Assembly (NCBI RefSeq): GCF_026241095.1
Contig: NZ_JAPFGB010000010.1
Location: 186,893-239,492, forward strand
DNA length: 52,600 nucleotides
Source: Saccharopolyspora sp. NFXS83
GTDB lineage: Bacteria > Actinomycetota > Actinomycetes > Mycobacteriales > Pseudonocardiaceae
Reading direction: 5' to 3'
A program made the position numbers and the translations under genes. Below are positions 26,168-34,586 of this stretch, in pieces; within the stretch, counting starts at the first letter, position 1; each line of letters begins with the position of its first letter. The notes under the pieces were generated by a model. That model made no database searches and was not told the DNA's origin. It saw only the letters and a list, made by a program, of their open reading frames with translations.

Positions 26168-26995
26168 ATGGCGACAACGGACACCGCAACGCCCGCGAAG
26201 CCGCGGATGAGCAAGCGGCAGCGCACCCGCGTGATCCGCGGCGTGCAGTACGCGGTCCTCGTGGCGGTGGTCTTGTGCGCGGCGCTGTTCGCGGACTGGC
26301 CCAAGATCGCGAAAGCGTTCTTCAACGTCGACGTCGCCGTCGCGCAGTTCCCCGGCATCATCACCTCGGCGCTGCTCAACACCATCGTCTACACCGCACT
26401 CGGGTTCGCCTTCGGCTTGGTGCTGGGCGTGGTGCTCGCACTGATGCGGCTGTCCTCGGTGGCGCCGTACCGGTGGATCGCCACGATCTACATCGAGTTC
26501 TTCCGCGGCGTGCCCGCGCTGCTGGTGTTCATCGCGCTCGGTTATGGCGTGCCGATCGCGTTCCAGCTGGTCTTCGACATCTACTCCACGGTGATGCTGA
26601 GCCTGGGCCTGGTCGGCGCGGCCTACATGGCCGAGACGATCCGCGCCGGCGTGCAGGCCGTGCCGAAGGGGCAGGTGGAAGCGGCCCGGTCGCTGGGCAT
26701 GTCCTCGACGCGCACCATGGTCACGGTCGTGATGCCGCAGGCGTTCCGGATCATCCTGCCGCCGCTGACGAACGAGCTGATCCTGCTCACCAAGGACTCC
26801 TCGCTGATCTACCTGCTGGGTCTGTCGGCCCAGCAGTACGAGTTGTCGAAGTTCGGTCGCGGCGCGCTGATCCAGTACCAGTCGCTGACGCCGATCCTGC
26901 TCGCCGGGCTCTGCTACCTGATCATCACGATCCCGTTGTCGAGGTTGTCGAGCCGGCTGGAGCGCCGCTATGGCGGAGGCCGCCGCGGCCAGTGA
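26168..26995 (+). CDS. Polar amino-acid ABC transporter permease
   Basis: A 275-residue inner-membrane protein of the HisMQ type. After a short cytoplasmic N-terminus it has a first membrane helix at about 30-50, then several more. The EAA loop that contacts the ATPase is at [30 protein letters not shown]. Only one permease gene is present, so it probably forms a homodimer. ATG 26168 has a GAGG site. Confidence 0.9.
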   Translation: MATTDTATPAKPRMSKRQRTRVIRGVQYAVLVAVVLCAALFADWPKIAKAFFNVDVAVAQFPGIITSALLNTIVYTALGFAFGLVLGVVLALMRLSSVAPYRWIATIYIEFFRGVPALLVFIALGYGVPIAFQLVFDIYSTVMLSLGLVGAAYMAETIRAGVQAVPKGQVEAARSLGMSSTRTMVTVVMPQAFRIILPPLTNELILLTKDSSLIYLLGLSAQQYELSKFGRGALIQYQSLTPILLAGLCYLIITIPLSRLSSRLERRYGGGRRGQ

Positions 26996-27047
26996 GCAGG
27001 CGCGCGAAGCACTCGAAACCCACGACGGACGCAGTGAGGAACGCCGG

Positions 27048-27806
27048 ATGAGCGCGATGATCGAGATTTCCGGGCTGGACAAGTCGTTCGGCTCGCTGGA
27101 GGTGCTGCGCGGCATCGGCCTGACCGTGCAGCGCGGCGAAGTGGTGTGCGTGATCGGCCCGTCAGGTTCCGGCAAGTCCACTTTGCTGCGCTGCGTGAAC
27201 CTGCTGGAGCAGCCCACGAAGGGCCGCATCGCGGTGGACGGCGTCGAGGTGACCGACCCGGACACCGATCTGGACGCCGCGCGCAGGCACATCGGCATGG
27301 TGTTCCAGGGGTTCAACCTGTTCTCGCACCTGACGGTGCTGGAGAACCTGACCGTGGCGCAGCGCAAGGTGCTGCGCCGCGACCGCGCCGAAGCCGACCG
27401 CGTCGCGCAGGAGAACCTGGACCGGGTGGGCCTCGCGGAGAAGGCGGGTTCGATGCCCGCGCAGCTCTCCGGCGGCCAGCAGCAGCGGGTCGCGATCGCG
27501 CGGGCGCTGTCGATGAACCCGAACGTGATGCTGTTCGACGAGCCGACGTCCGCATTGGACCCGGAGCTGGTCGGCGACGTGCTCGGCGTGATGCGCGGGC
27601 TGGCCGACGAAGGCATGACGATGCTCGTGGTCACGCACGAGATGCAGTTCGCGCGGGAGGTCGCCGACCGCGTGCTGTTCATGGACGGCGGCGTCGTCGT
27701 CGAGCAGGGCCCGCCCGCCGAGGTGATCGGGAATCCCGCGGAGGAGCGCACCCGGACCTTCCTGTCCCGGGTCCTGGATCCCACGCACGCCGCCCCGAAG
27801 GACTGA
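27048..27806 (+). CDS. Polar amino-acid ABC transporter ATP-binding protein
   Basis: A 252-residue ATPase with Walker [10 protein letters not shown] (about 37-45), signature LSGGQQQR, Walker [14 protein letters not shown] and the H-loop VTHEM. It drives uptake for the two genes upstream. ATG 27048 has GAGGA upstream and fits the family start. An earlier in-frame ATG at 26970, inside the permease gene, would add 26 atypical residues. Confidence 0.92.
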   Translation: MSAMIEISGLDKSFGSLEVLRGIGLTVQRGEVVCVIGPSGSGKSTLLRCVNLLEQPTKGRIAVDGVEVTDPDTDLDAARRHIGMVFQGFNLFSHLTVLENLTVAQRKVLRRDRAEADRVAQENLDRVGLAEKAGSMPAQLSGGQQQRVAIARALSMNPNVMLFDEPTSALDPELVGDVLGVMRGLADEGMTMLVVTHEMQFAREVADRVLFMDGGVVVEQGPPAEVIGNPAEERTRTFLSRVLDPTHAAPKD

Positions 27807-27809
27807 TCC

Positions 27810-27834
27810 GCGCGCATCGGGGCTCCCCGCGCGC
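27810..27834 (+). terminator. Possible terminator after the amino-acid ABC operon
   Basis: GCGCGC and GGGG pair with CCCC and GCGCGC around a CT loop, with a three-base bulge (ATC) on the left side. It lies 3 bases after the stop codon. There is no T-run. Confidence 0.45.
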
Positions 27835-28024
27835 CGGATGCGGTGCGTAGCCGGGAGTCCGGTCGCGTCCCGCGAATCGCTCGGCGGGGACTCCGCTGGA
27901 GTAGTCCAGTTCGGACGTTCGGTGGTTCCGCGCCGCGCCGCGCGCATTCGAGTGCGCTCCCCCGGCGGTGTCACGTGAGCCTGTCGCAACCCCAAGCTGA
28001 GTTCACGCGTCTGAGCTGTCGGTG

Positions 28025-28040
28025 GTAGTTGATCTACTAC
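28025..28040. promoter_or_regulatory. Short inverted repeat upstream of the beta-solenoid gene
   Basis: GTAGT (28025-28029) and ACTAC (28036-28040) flank TGATCT, 41-56 bases before the GTG start of the next gene. It could be an operator; nothing identifies a regulator. Confidence 0.3.
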
Positions 28041-28080
28041 GCTGCGTGGAGTTCGCCGGATCGATGTCGGGGGCAGGATC

Positions 28081-30357
28081 GTGCCGAACAGGCCGTGGGA
28101 CAACATCGGGGCGCCGACCGCCGCCGAGCAGCGACTCGACGATCTGCTCGGCCAGGGCAGAGCGTGGGGACGCCGCCCGGAAGGGCCGGTCGTCCCGCTC
28201 GACGTGCATGCCGACATGTTCGACCCGGACCGCGAGATCCGCGGCGAGTACCTGACGCGGAAGCTCGTCGAATCACCCGACGAGCAGGGCTGGCGCGCGT
28301 TCTGGCGCCGCGGCGGGCAGCAGCCCGTGGTGCGCATCGAGGACGCGGTGATCACCGGCAGGCTGGACCTGCGGGCCGCGGAACTGCCGTACCTGCTCGA
28401 ATTCGTGCGCTGCCGCTTCGACATGCGGCCCGACCTGCGCCAGGCCACGCTCGCCGGGCTGGTGCTGTGGAACTGCCGCTTCCCTGGCCTCAACGGGCGG
28501 AACCTGCGCACCAGCCACGACACCGTGCTGCGCAACTGCACGAGCGTCGGCGGCATCGTGGACCTCGCCGACGCCCAGCTGGGCGGTTCGCTGCTGCTCA
28601 ACGATTCCGAGCTGCGCAACCCCGGTGGGCGCGCGATCTACGCGGACCGCCTGGAGATCGCCGGGGCGATGCTGGGCCTGCGGCTGAAGGTCTCCGGCGA
28701 GGTGCGGATCCCGGGCGTGAAGATCGGCGGCAACCTCAACTTCTCCGGTGGCGCGCTGCGCAACCGGGGCCGAACGGCGCTCAACGCCAACGGGATCCAG
28801 ATCGGCGGCAGCCTCCGCGGCGACGTCGACCCGATCAGCGGCAGCCCGTTCACCGTCGCCGGGCTGCTGTACCTGCCGAGCGCGCACATCGAAGGCGACC
28901 TGCGGTTGCGCGACGCGGTGCTGGAACCGGGCGTGAGCCCGCCGAAGCGCGGTGAGTCCCAGCACGACGACCCGATCAGCACGCTGCTGCTCGACCGCGG
29001 TGAAGTGCGCGGCGACGTGCAGCTCGACCAGGGTTTCCGCAGCGGCGGCACGATCCGCCTGGTCAGCAGCAAGATCGGCGGCGACCTGCGGATGGCGGGC
29101 GCGCAGATCGACCTGAGCTGGTCGCGCTCGCCGTCGGCCTCCGTGGAGAAGCCGATGCGCGCCGTGCACCTCGACGGCACCGAGATCCTCGGCAACCTCG
29201 AAGCCGCGAACACGGTGCTGCACGGGCAGATGCGCATGGTCGACGTGAACGTGCACGGCAGCTTCCAGCTCACCAAGGCGCGCCTGATCGGGCCGCGCAC
29301 GGACACGTTGCAGGCCAACCGGATCCAGGTCGGCAGCAACTTCGACTGCCGCGAGGCCGACATCTCCGGCACGTTGCAGCTGCAGGGCGCGGACATCGGC
29401 GCCAACGTGGACCTGCGCTCCGCGCAGCTGCTCAAGCCCGCGTGGCACCGGCACCGCAGCGCCTACAAGTCCTCCCTGGACCTGCGGGCGGCGAGCATCG
29501 GGCGGGACCTGGTGTGCGCCGAGGGGATCCGTCCGTTCCGCGCGGAGGGCGAAGTGCAGCTGCGGCGCGCGGTCATCGGCCGGGCGGCCAACTTCTGGGG
29601 ATGCCTGCTCGGCGACGGCAGCTCCGCGAACGCGTTCAACGCGTTCGGGCTGGTGGCCCAGGAATTGACGCTGCTGCCCGCGGAACCGCCGCTGGGGCGG
29701 GTCGTGCTGCGGCAGGCGCAGTGCGAACTGCTGGCGGACAACGCGAAGACCTGGGACGCCGCGGGCGGCGTCGACGTGGAGGACTTCACCTACTACAACC
29801 TCAGCCGCCCCATCGAGCCCACCGACGCGGCTCGGGTGCGGGAACGGCTCGCGTGGCTGCGCACCACCTCCGGGCGCTACCAGCCGGGCCCGTACGACCA
29901 GCTCGCGACCGTGTTCCGCAACAGCGGCAACGAAGAGCACGCCGTGACGGTGCTGATCGAGAAGCAGCGCCGCCGGTACCAGGCGTTGGCCGGGGCGTCA
30001 CCGCTGCTGCTGCGCCCGCCGGTGCGGCTGTGGAGCCTGCTGCAGCGCAGCACCGTGGCCTACGGGTACCGGCCGCTGCGGGCGTTGCTGTGGTTGCTGG
30101 CGTTCGCCGCGGGCGGCTCCGCGTGGTTCGCCTCGCACGAGCTGCAGCCCATCAACGAGGAGGACCACCCGGTCTGGAACCCGTTCCTGTACACGGTGGA
30201 CCAGCTGGTGCCGATCATCAACCTCGGCCACGACGTGATGTGGCGGGCCGACGGGCATTCCCAGTGGATCACCGTGGTGCTCATCGCGGTGGGCTGGGTC
30301 TTGGCCACCACGGTCGCGGCAGGCATCACTCGTGCTCTTCGTCGTGAGGAGCGGTGA
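28081..30357 (+). CDS. Large beta-solenoid protein with C-terminal membrane segments
   Basis: A 758-residue protein. Residues ~90-570 are built of irregular 18-22-residue units with the pattern G-x-L-x-L-x-x-A-x-I-G-G (examples GRLDLRAAELPYL, GGSLLLNDSELRN, GGNLNFSGGALRN, GTLQLQGADIGANVDLRSAQL), implying a long right-handed beta-helix. A mixed region follows, then two or three hydrophobic segments near the C-terminus (ALLWLLAFAAGGSAWF; WITVVLIAVGWVLATTVAA). There is no signal peptide, so the solenoid probably lies in the cytoplasm, tethered by its tail. Homologues are sometimes labelled oxidoreductase, but I see no cofactor motif to support that. The start is GTG 28081 with AGGA upstream. Confidence 0.8.
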   Translation: MPNRPWDNIGAPTAAEQRLDDLLGQGRAWGRRPEGPVVPLDVHADMFDPDREIRGEYLTRKLVESPDEQGWRAFWRRGGQQPVVRIEDAVITGRLDLRAAELPYLLEFVRCRFDMRPDLRQATLAGLVLWNCRFPGLNGRNLRTSHDTVLRNCTSVGGIVDLADAQLGGSLLLNDSELRNPGGRAIYADRLEIAGAMLGLRLKVSGEVRIPGVKIGGNLNFSGGALRNRGRTALNANGIQIGGSLRGDVDPISGSPFTVAGLLYLPSAHIEGDLRLRDAVLEPGVSPPKRGESQHDDPISTLLLDRGEVRGDVQLDQGFRSGGTIRLVSSKIGGDLRMAGAQIDLSWSRSPSASVEKPMRAVHLDGTEILGNLEAANTVLHGQMRMVDVNVHGSFQLTKARLIGPRTDTLQANRIQVGSNFDCREADISGTLQLQGADIGANVDLRSAQLLKPAWHRHRSAYKSSLDLRAASIGRDLVCAEGIRPFRAEGEVQLRRAVIGRAANFWGCLLGDGSSANAFNAFGLVAQELTLLPAEPPLGRVVLRQAQCELLADNAKTWDAAGGVDVEDFTYYNLSRPIEPTDAARVRERLAWLRTTSGRYQPGPYDQLATVFRNSGNEEHAVTVLIEKQRRRYQALAGASPLLLRPPVRLWSLLQRSTVAYGYRPLRALLWLLAFAAGGSAWFASHELQPINEEDHPVWNPFLYTVDQLVPIINLGHDVMWRADGHSQWITVVLIAVGWVLATTVAAGITRALRREER

Positions 30358-30368
30358 GCCGGTCGTTT

Positions 30369-30490
30369 GGCTTTGGTGTCCGGGTGGCGGAACCTCAGCG
30401 TCCTTCTCGCTGCGGGATCTTTTTCCCTGGTGGCTCCGCCACGAGGGAAAAGCTGTCCTCGCGAGAAGGACGCTGAGAACCTGCGGGTGA
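30369..30490 (+). repeat. Full copy of the dispersed palindromic repeat (copy R2)
   Basis: It begins 12 bases after the beta-solenoid stop. TCAGCGTCCTTCTCGC (30395-30410) pairs perfectly with its complement at 30461-30476; inside, TTTTCCCT (30421-30428) pairs with AGGGAAAA (30444-30451), and the tip is GTGGC-TCC-GCCAC (30430-30442). The result is an 82-base nested stem-loop with conserved flanks (GTGGCGGAACC and GAACCTGCGGG). No reading frame is present, so it is non-coding and MITE- or REP-like. It may also terminate transcription. Confidence 0.7.
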
Positions 30491-30528
30491 GCGGCTTTTC
30501 GACGTGGGCTATGCGCTGGCGCGCATCC

Positions 30529-30590
30529 AGGCACGGCCTTCGGCCGCAAAGCAGGCACGGCTTCGCCGCCCAAGGCACGGCCTTCGGGCG
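30529..30590 (+). repeat. Three tandem units, each able to form a UUCG-capped hairpin
   Basis: AGGCACGGCCTTCGGCCG (30529), AGGCACGGCTTCGCCGCC (30553) and AGGCACGGCCTTCGGGCG (30573) repeat at 24- and 20-base spacing. Each contains a GC stem closed by TTCG, a very stable RNA tetraloop. The array follows the palindromic repeat and is part of the same ~270-base non-coding block that ends near 30640. Confidence 0.6.
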
Positions 30591-30756
30591 TGAGGGCGAC
30601 TTCGCTTCGCTCGGCTGTTGGTGGGTGGGGAGTGATTGCTCTGAACGGTCGTCACTCGAAGTGTTGATCGTGGGGAATGGTGCGCGGTTGGCGGAGGGAG
30701 AATTCCGCCGGGTGTGCTAAATCAAGGTGGCCTGATCGCGATTTTCGGAGGTCACC

Positions 30757-31704
30757 GTGGAGATCCGCTCTGCTCGTCCTGGTCGCCGCCGGCCCCCGGC
30801 TCCCGGTGAATCCTTTGTGGACGATCGTCGGCGGCCGGTGCTGCGGTGGGGCGTGGCGTGCGCGGTGGCCGCCGCGTGCGGCTTGTCGCCGGTGGTCGCG
30901 GACGCCGCGGAGCCGCTGGACTACGTCGCGCTCGGCGACTCCGCCGCGGCCGGGCCGCTGATCCCCGGGCCGGACCCGAACCTCGCCTGCCTGCGCTCGA
31001 CGCGGAACTACCCGCGCGTCGCAGCCGAAGCGCTCGGCGCCCGGCTCACCGACGCGACCTGCTCCGGCGCGGAGATCACGGACTTCACCGGTCGCCAGCA
31101 CGGTTTCCTGCCACCGCAGTTCGACGCGCTCAGCGCCGCCACCGACCTGGTCACCGTCACCATCGGCGGCAACGACGTCGACCTGGTGGGCGCGGCGGTG
31201 AGCTGCCTGAACGCCTTCCCCGAACCGTTCGGCAAGTCCTGCGCCGACGAGTTCACCGGGGACGGCCGCGACGAGTTGTCGAGCAGGATCGCCGCCATCG
31301 AGGGCGATCTCGACGCGGCGCTCGCCGGCATCGCCGACCGGGCACCGAACGCGGAGGTCGTGGTGGCGGGCTACGGAACCTACATCCGCCCCGGTGGCTG
31401 CTACCCGAAGGAACCGATCTGGGCGCGCGACGCGGACTACATCCAGTCCAGCGTGGACGAGCTCAGCGACCTGCTGCGGGACCGCGCGACCGCGCACGGC
31501 GCCGAGTTCGTCGACATCGGCGCGATCAGCGAGGGCCACGACGTGTGCGCCGCACCGCAGGACAAGTACCTCGAAGGCGTGCTGCCGACCTCGGTGGCCG
31601 CGCCGCTGCACCCCAACGCTCGCGGCATGGCGGCCTTCGGCCGGGCCGTCGCCGAATCCGTGCGCGAGCAGGCGGCGCGGACACCCGCCGACGACGCGGC
31701 CTGA
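30757..31704 (+). CDS. Secreted SGNH/GDSL-type esterase
   Basis: A 315-residue exported hydrolase. A long basic N-terminus is followed by a hydrophobic segment (WGVACAVAAACGL) ending at ADAA. The catalytic blocks are LGDSAAAGP (Ser62), VTIGGNDVDL, and a final APLHPNARG with His285. The many cysteines suggest disulfides, as in the actinomycete lipase/SEST group. It should cleave ester bonds in extracellular lipids or polymers. GTG 30757 has GGAGG at the right distance. Confidence 0.9.
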   Translation: MEIRSARPGRRRPPAPGESFVDDRRRPVLRWGVACAVAAACGLSPVVADAAEPLDYVALGDSAAAGPLIPGPDPNLACLRSTRNYPRVAAEALGARLTDATCSGAEITDFTGRQHGFLPPQFDALSAATDLVTVTIGGNDVDLVGAAVSCLNAFPEPFGKSCADEFTGDGRDELSSRIAAIEGDLDAALAGIADRAPNAEVVVAGYGTYIRPGGCYPKEPIWARDADYIQSSVDELSDLLRDRATAHGAEFVDIGAISEGHDVCAAPQDKYLEGVLPTSVAAPLHPNARGMAAFGRAVAESVREQAARTPADDAA

Positions 31705-31765
31705 TCCCGCGCCGCGGCGTCGAGGGCACCTGACCCGCCCCGGTGCCCAGGGCGGTGTCAGGAGT

Positions 31766-31806
31766 GAGCGGTCCGTTCGCCCCCGTGGTGGCGAACGGAC
31801 CCGCTC
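31766..31806. terminator. Terminator between the convergent esterase and ROK genes
   Basis: GGTCCGTTCGCC (31770-31781) pairs with GGCGAACGGACC (31790-31801), and the stem extends with GAGC/GCTC after one bulged base. Confidence 0.7.
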
Positions 31807-31861
31807 GCGTCGCACCGACGGCCCGGCGCGGGGATATTTCGGGAGTTCCGCCCGACTCCGC

Positions 31862-33076
31862 TCAGCCGCCGAGCAGGTTCGCCAGCCGCGGCGAGTAGGC
31901 GTGGTCCAGCACCAGCGAAGCCGCCCCCACCGCCCCGGCGTCCTCGCCGATCAACGCCGAGTGCACCTCGACGGGACGCACCCCCGCCGCCCACACCTGG
32001 GCGTGCAGCACCTTGCGCACCCGCTCCCGGATGATCTCGCCCGCGTGCCGCAGCGCCGGACCGCCGAGCACCACGCGGTCCACGTCGAGCACGCTGACGA
32101 CCGTCGCCAGCGTCTGCCCGAGCCTGCTCGCCGCCTGCCGCAGCAGCCGCGCCGCACCGGTGTCGCCTTGGGCGGCGTCCCGGCAGATCCGCTGGTACAC
32201 GTCGGACACCGCCGCGCCCGCGCCGTCCCCGCCCGCGGCGGCCCAGTCTCCGACGACGGCCCGCATCGAGCAGTACGCCTCCAGGCAGCCCCGCTTGCCG
32301 CAGGCGCACTCCTTGCCGGTGCCGGTGGGCAGGTGCCCGATCTCGCCCGCGTTGTTGCTGATCCCCCGGTACACCTGATCGCCGAGCACCACGCCGACGC
32401 CCACCCCGGATCCGAGGTAGACGTAGACGAACGAGCCCGTGCGCTCCACCCCGCCCGCCCAGCGCTCCCCGATGGCGGCGGCCGTCGCGTCGTTGTCCAT
32501 CACCACTGGCAGTCCGGCCCGCTCCTGCACCATGTCGGCGAGCGGAACCTCCGCCCAGCCGGGCAGGTTCGGCGGGCTGAACACCCGGCGGTGGGTGTCG
32601 TCCAGCGGACCCGGCACGGCCAGGCCGACGCCGAGCACCCGCCCGTCGCCCGCTTCGGAGCGCCGCACCAGGTGGTGGACGGTGCGGGTGAGCGCGCCGA
32701 CGACGGCTTCCGGCGAGGCGCCCTCGGCGACCCGCCGGGTGCTGCGCAACCGCACTCGCCCGTCGAGGTCCAGCAGCACGCCGGTGATGCGCTCCGGGTC
32801 CAGGTGCAGCCCCACCGACTGGTAGGCGTCCGGGACGACGCGCAGCATCACCCGGCGCTTCCCGCCGGTGGAGGGCGCGTGCCCGTCCTCGGTGACGAGG
32901 CCGTCGGCCATCAGCGCCCGCACGATGTTCGACATGGTCTGCGCGGTGAGCCCGGTCCTGCGGGCCAGTTCGACGCGGCTGACGCCGCCGTTCGCGCGGA
33001 TCGCGTCGAGCACGACGGCGCGGTTGAACCCACCCACCCTGGGGAGGTTGGTGCCCTGCCAGAACTCCTGCTTCAT
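31862..33076 (-). CDS. ROK-family transcriptional regulator
   Basis: A 404-residue protein with an N-terminal winged helix-turn-helix (about 30-62: GVSRVELARRTGLTAQTMSNIVRALMADGL) and a sugar-kinase-like ROK domain. The ROK zinc site is intact: His248, Cys257, Cys259 and Cys264 in GHLPTGTGKECACGKRGC. It should sense a sugar or sugar phosphate and control the divergent sugar ABC operon. ATG 33076 has GGGAG upstream. Which sugar is unknown. Confidence 0.92.
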   Translation of the reverse strand: MKQEFWQGTNLPRVGGFNRAVVLDAIRANGGVSRVELARRTGLTAQTMSNIVRALMADGLVTEDGHAPSTGGKRRVMLRVVPDAYQSVGLHLDPERITGVLLDLDGRVRLRSTRRVAEGASPEAVVGALTRTVHHLVRRSEAGDGRVLGVGLAVPGPLDDTHRRVFSPPNLPGWAEVPLADMVQERAGLPVVMDNDATAAAIGERWAGGVERTGSFVYVYLGSGVGVGVVLGDQVYRGISNNAGEIGHLPTGTGKECACGKRGCLEAYCSMRAVVGDWAAAGGDGAGAAVSDVYQRICRDAAQGDTGAARLLRQAASRLGQTLATVVSVLDVDRVVLGGPALRHAGEIIRERVRKVLHAQVWAAGVRPVEVHSALIGEDAGAVGAASLVLDHAYSPRLANLLGG

Positions 33077-33103
33077 GCGGGGGCTCCCGAGGCGCTCGTG
33101 TCG

Positions 33104-33133
33104 TTGACTTGCTTCATCGAATGGAATTACGGT
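33104..33133 (+). promoter_or_regulatory. Promoter of the sugar ABC operon with an operator-like spacer
   Basis: TTGACT (33104-33109) and TACGGT (33128-33133) are separated by 18 bases, a good vegetative promoter. The spacer holds TTCATCGAATGGAA (33113-33126), an imperfect inverted repeat like those bound by ROK repressors. It lies in the ROK/ABC divergent region, leaving a ~127-base leader to the first gene. Confidence 0.45.
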
Positions 33134-33266
33134 GCAGTGTGATCCTGATCTCACAGCGGGCGCAAGCGCCGAGTGGGTCAGGGGATCGCGCAGCTCATCG
33201 AAGATCGGCCGGCCTCGCCGGGTCGGCCGCGAGGGTTCCGAGACGAGTTCCTCACCGGGAGGATCG

Positions 33267-34586
33267 ATGCGTCGCTGGCGATTACCCGTGGTCCTGACCG
33301 CCGCGCTGCTGGCCGTGACGGGCTGCGGCGGCGGGGTGGCCGATGATCCGAACACGATCAACGTGACTTATCACCGCTACGGCAATTCGACCTACGTCGA
33401 CATCTTGATGCAGCGGGTGAAGCAGCAGTACGAGCAGGCCCACCCGGGCAAGCGGGTCGCGCTCGACCCGGTGGTGGCGCCCGAAGGCGAGTACCTGTCG
33501 AAGCTGCAGCTGCGGATGCGATCCCCGTCGACCGCGCCGGACGTGCTCTACGAGGACAGCTTCACCATCAACTCCGACGTGGCGGCCGGTTACCTCGCGC
33601 CGCTGGACGAGCGGCTGGCGGACTGGCCGGACTGGGACCGGTTCATCGACACCACGAAGCAGGCCGGGCTCGCCACCGACGGCCGCACCTACGGGGTGCC
33701 GCTGGACACCGACACCCGCGGGATCTGGTTCAACCGCGACCTGTTCACCCGCGCCGGGCTGCCCGCCGATTGGAAGCCGCGCGACTGGGACGCGGTGCTC
33801 GACGCCGCGCGCCAGGTCGAGCAGCGGTTCCCGGACGTGATCGGCCTGGACCTGCCGCTGGGCAAGGCGGAGGGCGAGGCGGTGAGCATGCAGACCGTCG
33901 AGATGCTGCTCTACGGCACCGAAACGGGAACCCTGCACGACGGCAAGTGGATCGCGCCGAACCGCGGCTTCACCGAGGCGCTGGAATTCGTGTCCACCGC
34001 GGTCGAAGAAGGACTCACGCAGAGCAAGGCGCAGATCGCCGACGCCCAGTACGACAAGAAGCTGCGCGACGACCTCACCAGGCAGGGCAAGGTCGCGATG
34101 CGGCTCGACGGCAGTTTCGCCGCGGGGCAGTGGGAGGCGTCGGGCTGGCAGGACTGGTCCTCGACGATGTCGGCGGCCCCGATGCCGTCGCGGGACGGCG
34201 CGGGCACCGTGTCGATGTCCGGCGGGTGGACGCTGGCGATGAGCGCGTCGGGCACGAAGCAGGACGACGCGTTCGAGTTCGTCAAGATGGCGCTGAACCG
34301 GGACAACATCACCGAATACGCGCTGTCCTCGGGGAATCTGCCTTCGCGGGAGGACTCGGCGGCCGATCCGCGGATCGCCGCCGCGAACCCGCTGGCCGGG
34401 TTCTGGTTGGGACTGCTGGAGAACACGCACTACCGGCCCACGTTGCCGGAGTACCCGAAGGTCTCCGAGGAGATCCAGCAGTCCGTGCTGGACGTGGTCG
34501 GCGGCGCCGACCCGGCGGAGGTGTCCGAGCGGTGGGCGGAGCAGGTGCGGCGCATCGTCGAACCGGCCAACACCCGGGGCGGCTGA
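33267..34586 (+). CDS. Sugar ABC transporter, substrate-binding lipoprotein
   Basis: A 439-residue family 1 solute-binding lipoprotein. The signal peptide ends in VTGC (lipid at Cys20). Typical features are VTYHRYGNSTYVDIL, APDVLYEDSFTI, YGVPLDTDTRGIWFNRDLF and GSFAAGQW. It should bind an oligosaccharide outside the cell. ATG 33267 has GGGAGG upstream. The stop overlaps the next start by one base. No ATPase gene is in the operon, so a shared MsiK-like ATPase encoded elsewhere is likely, as in many actinomycetes. Confidence 0.92.
   Translation: MRRWRLPVVLTAALLAVTGCGGGVADDPNTINVTYHRYGNSTYVDILMQRVKQQYEQAHPGKRVALDPVVAPEGEYLSKLQLRMRSPSTAPDVLYEDSFTINSDVAAGYLAPLDERLADWPDWDRFIDTTKQAGLATDGRTYGVPLDTDTRGIWFNRDLFTRAGLPADWKPRDWDAVLDAARQVEQRFPDVIGLDLPLGKAEGEAVSMQTVEMLLYGTETGTLHDGKWIAPNRGFTEALEFVSTAVEEGLTQSKAQIADAQYDKKLRDDLTRQGKVAMRLDGSFAAGQWEASGWQDWSSTMSAAPMPSRDGAGTVSMSGGWTLAMSASGTKQDDAFEFVKMALNRDNITEYALSSGNLPSREDSAADPRIAAANPLAGFWLGLLENTHYRPTLPEYPKVSEEIQQSVLDVVGGADPAEVSERWAEQVRRIVEPANTRGG

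Noticed and set aside
26084-27817. 577-codon minus-strand frame opposite the amino-acid permease and ATPase
   Set aside because: The plus strand encodes textbook ABC components with all motifs; the minus frame is Arg/Asp/His-rich shadow.
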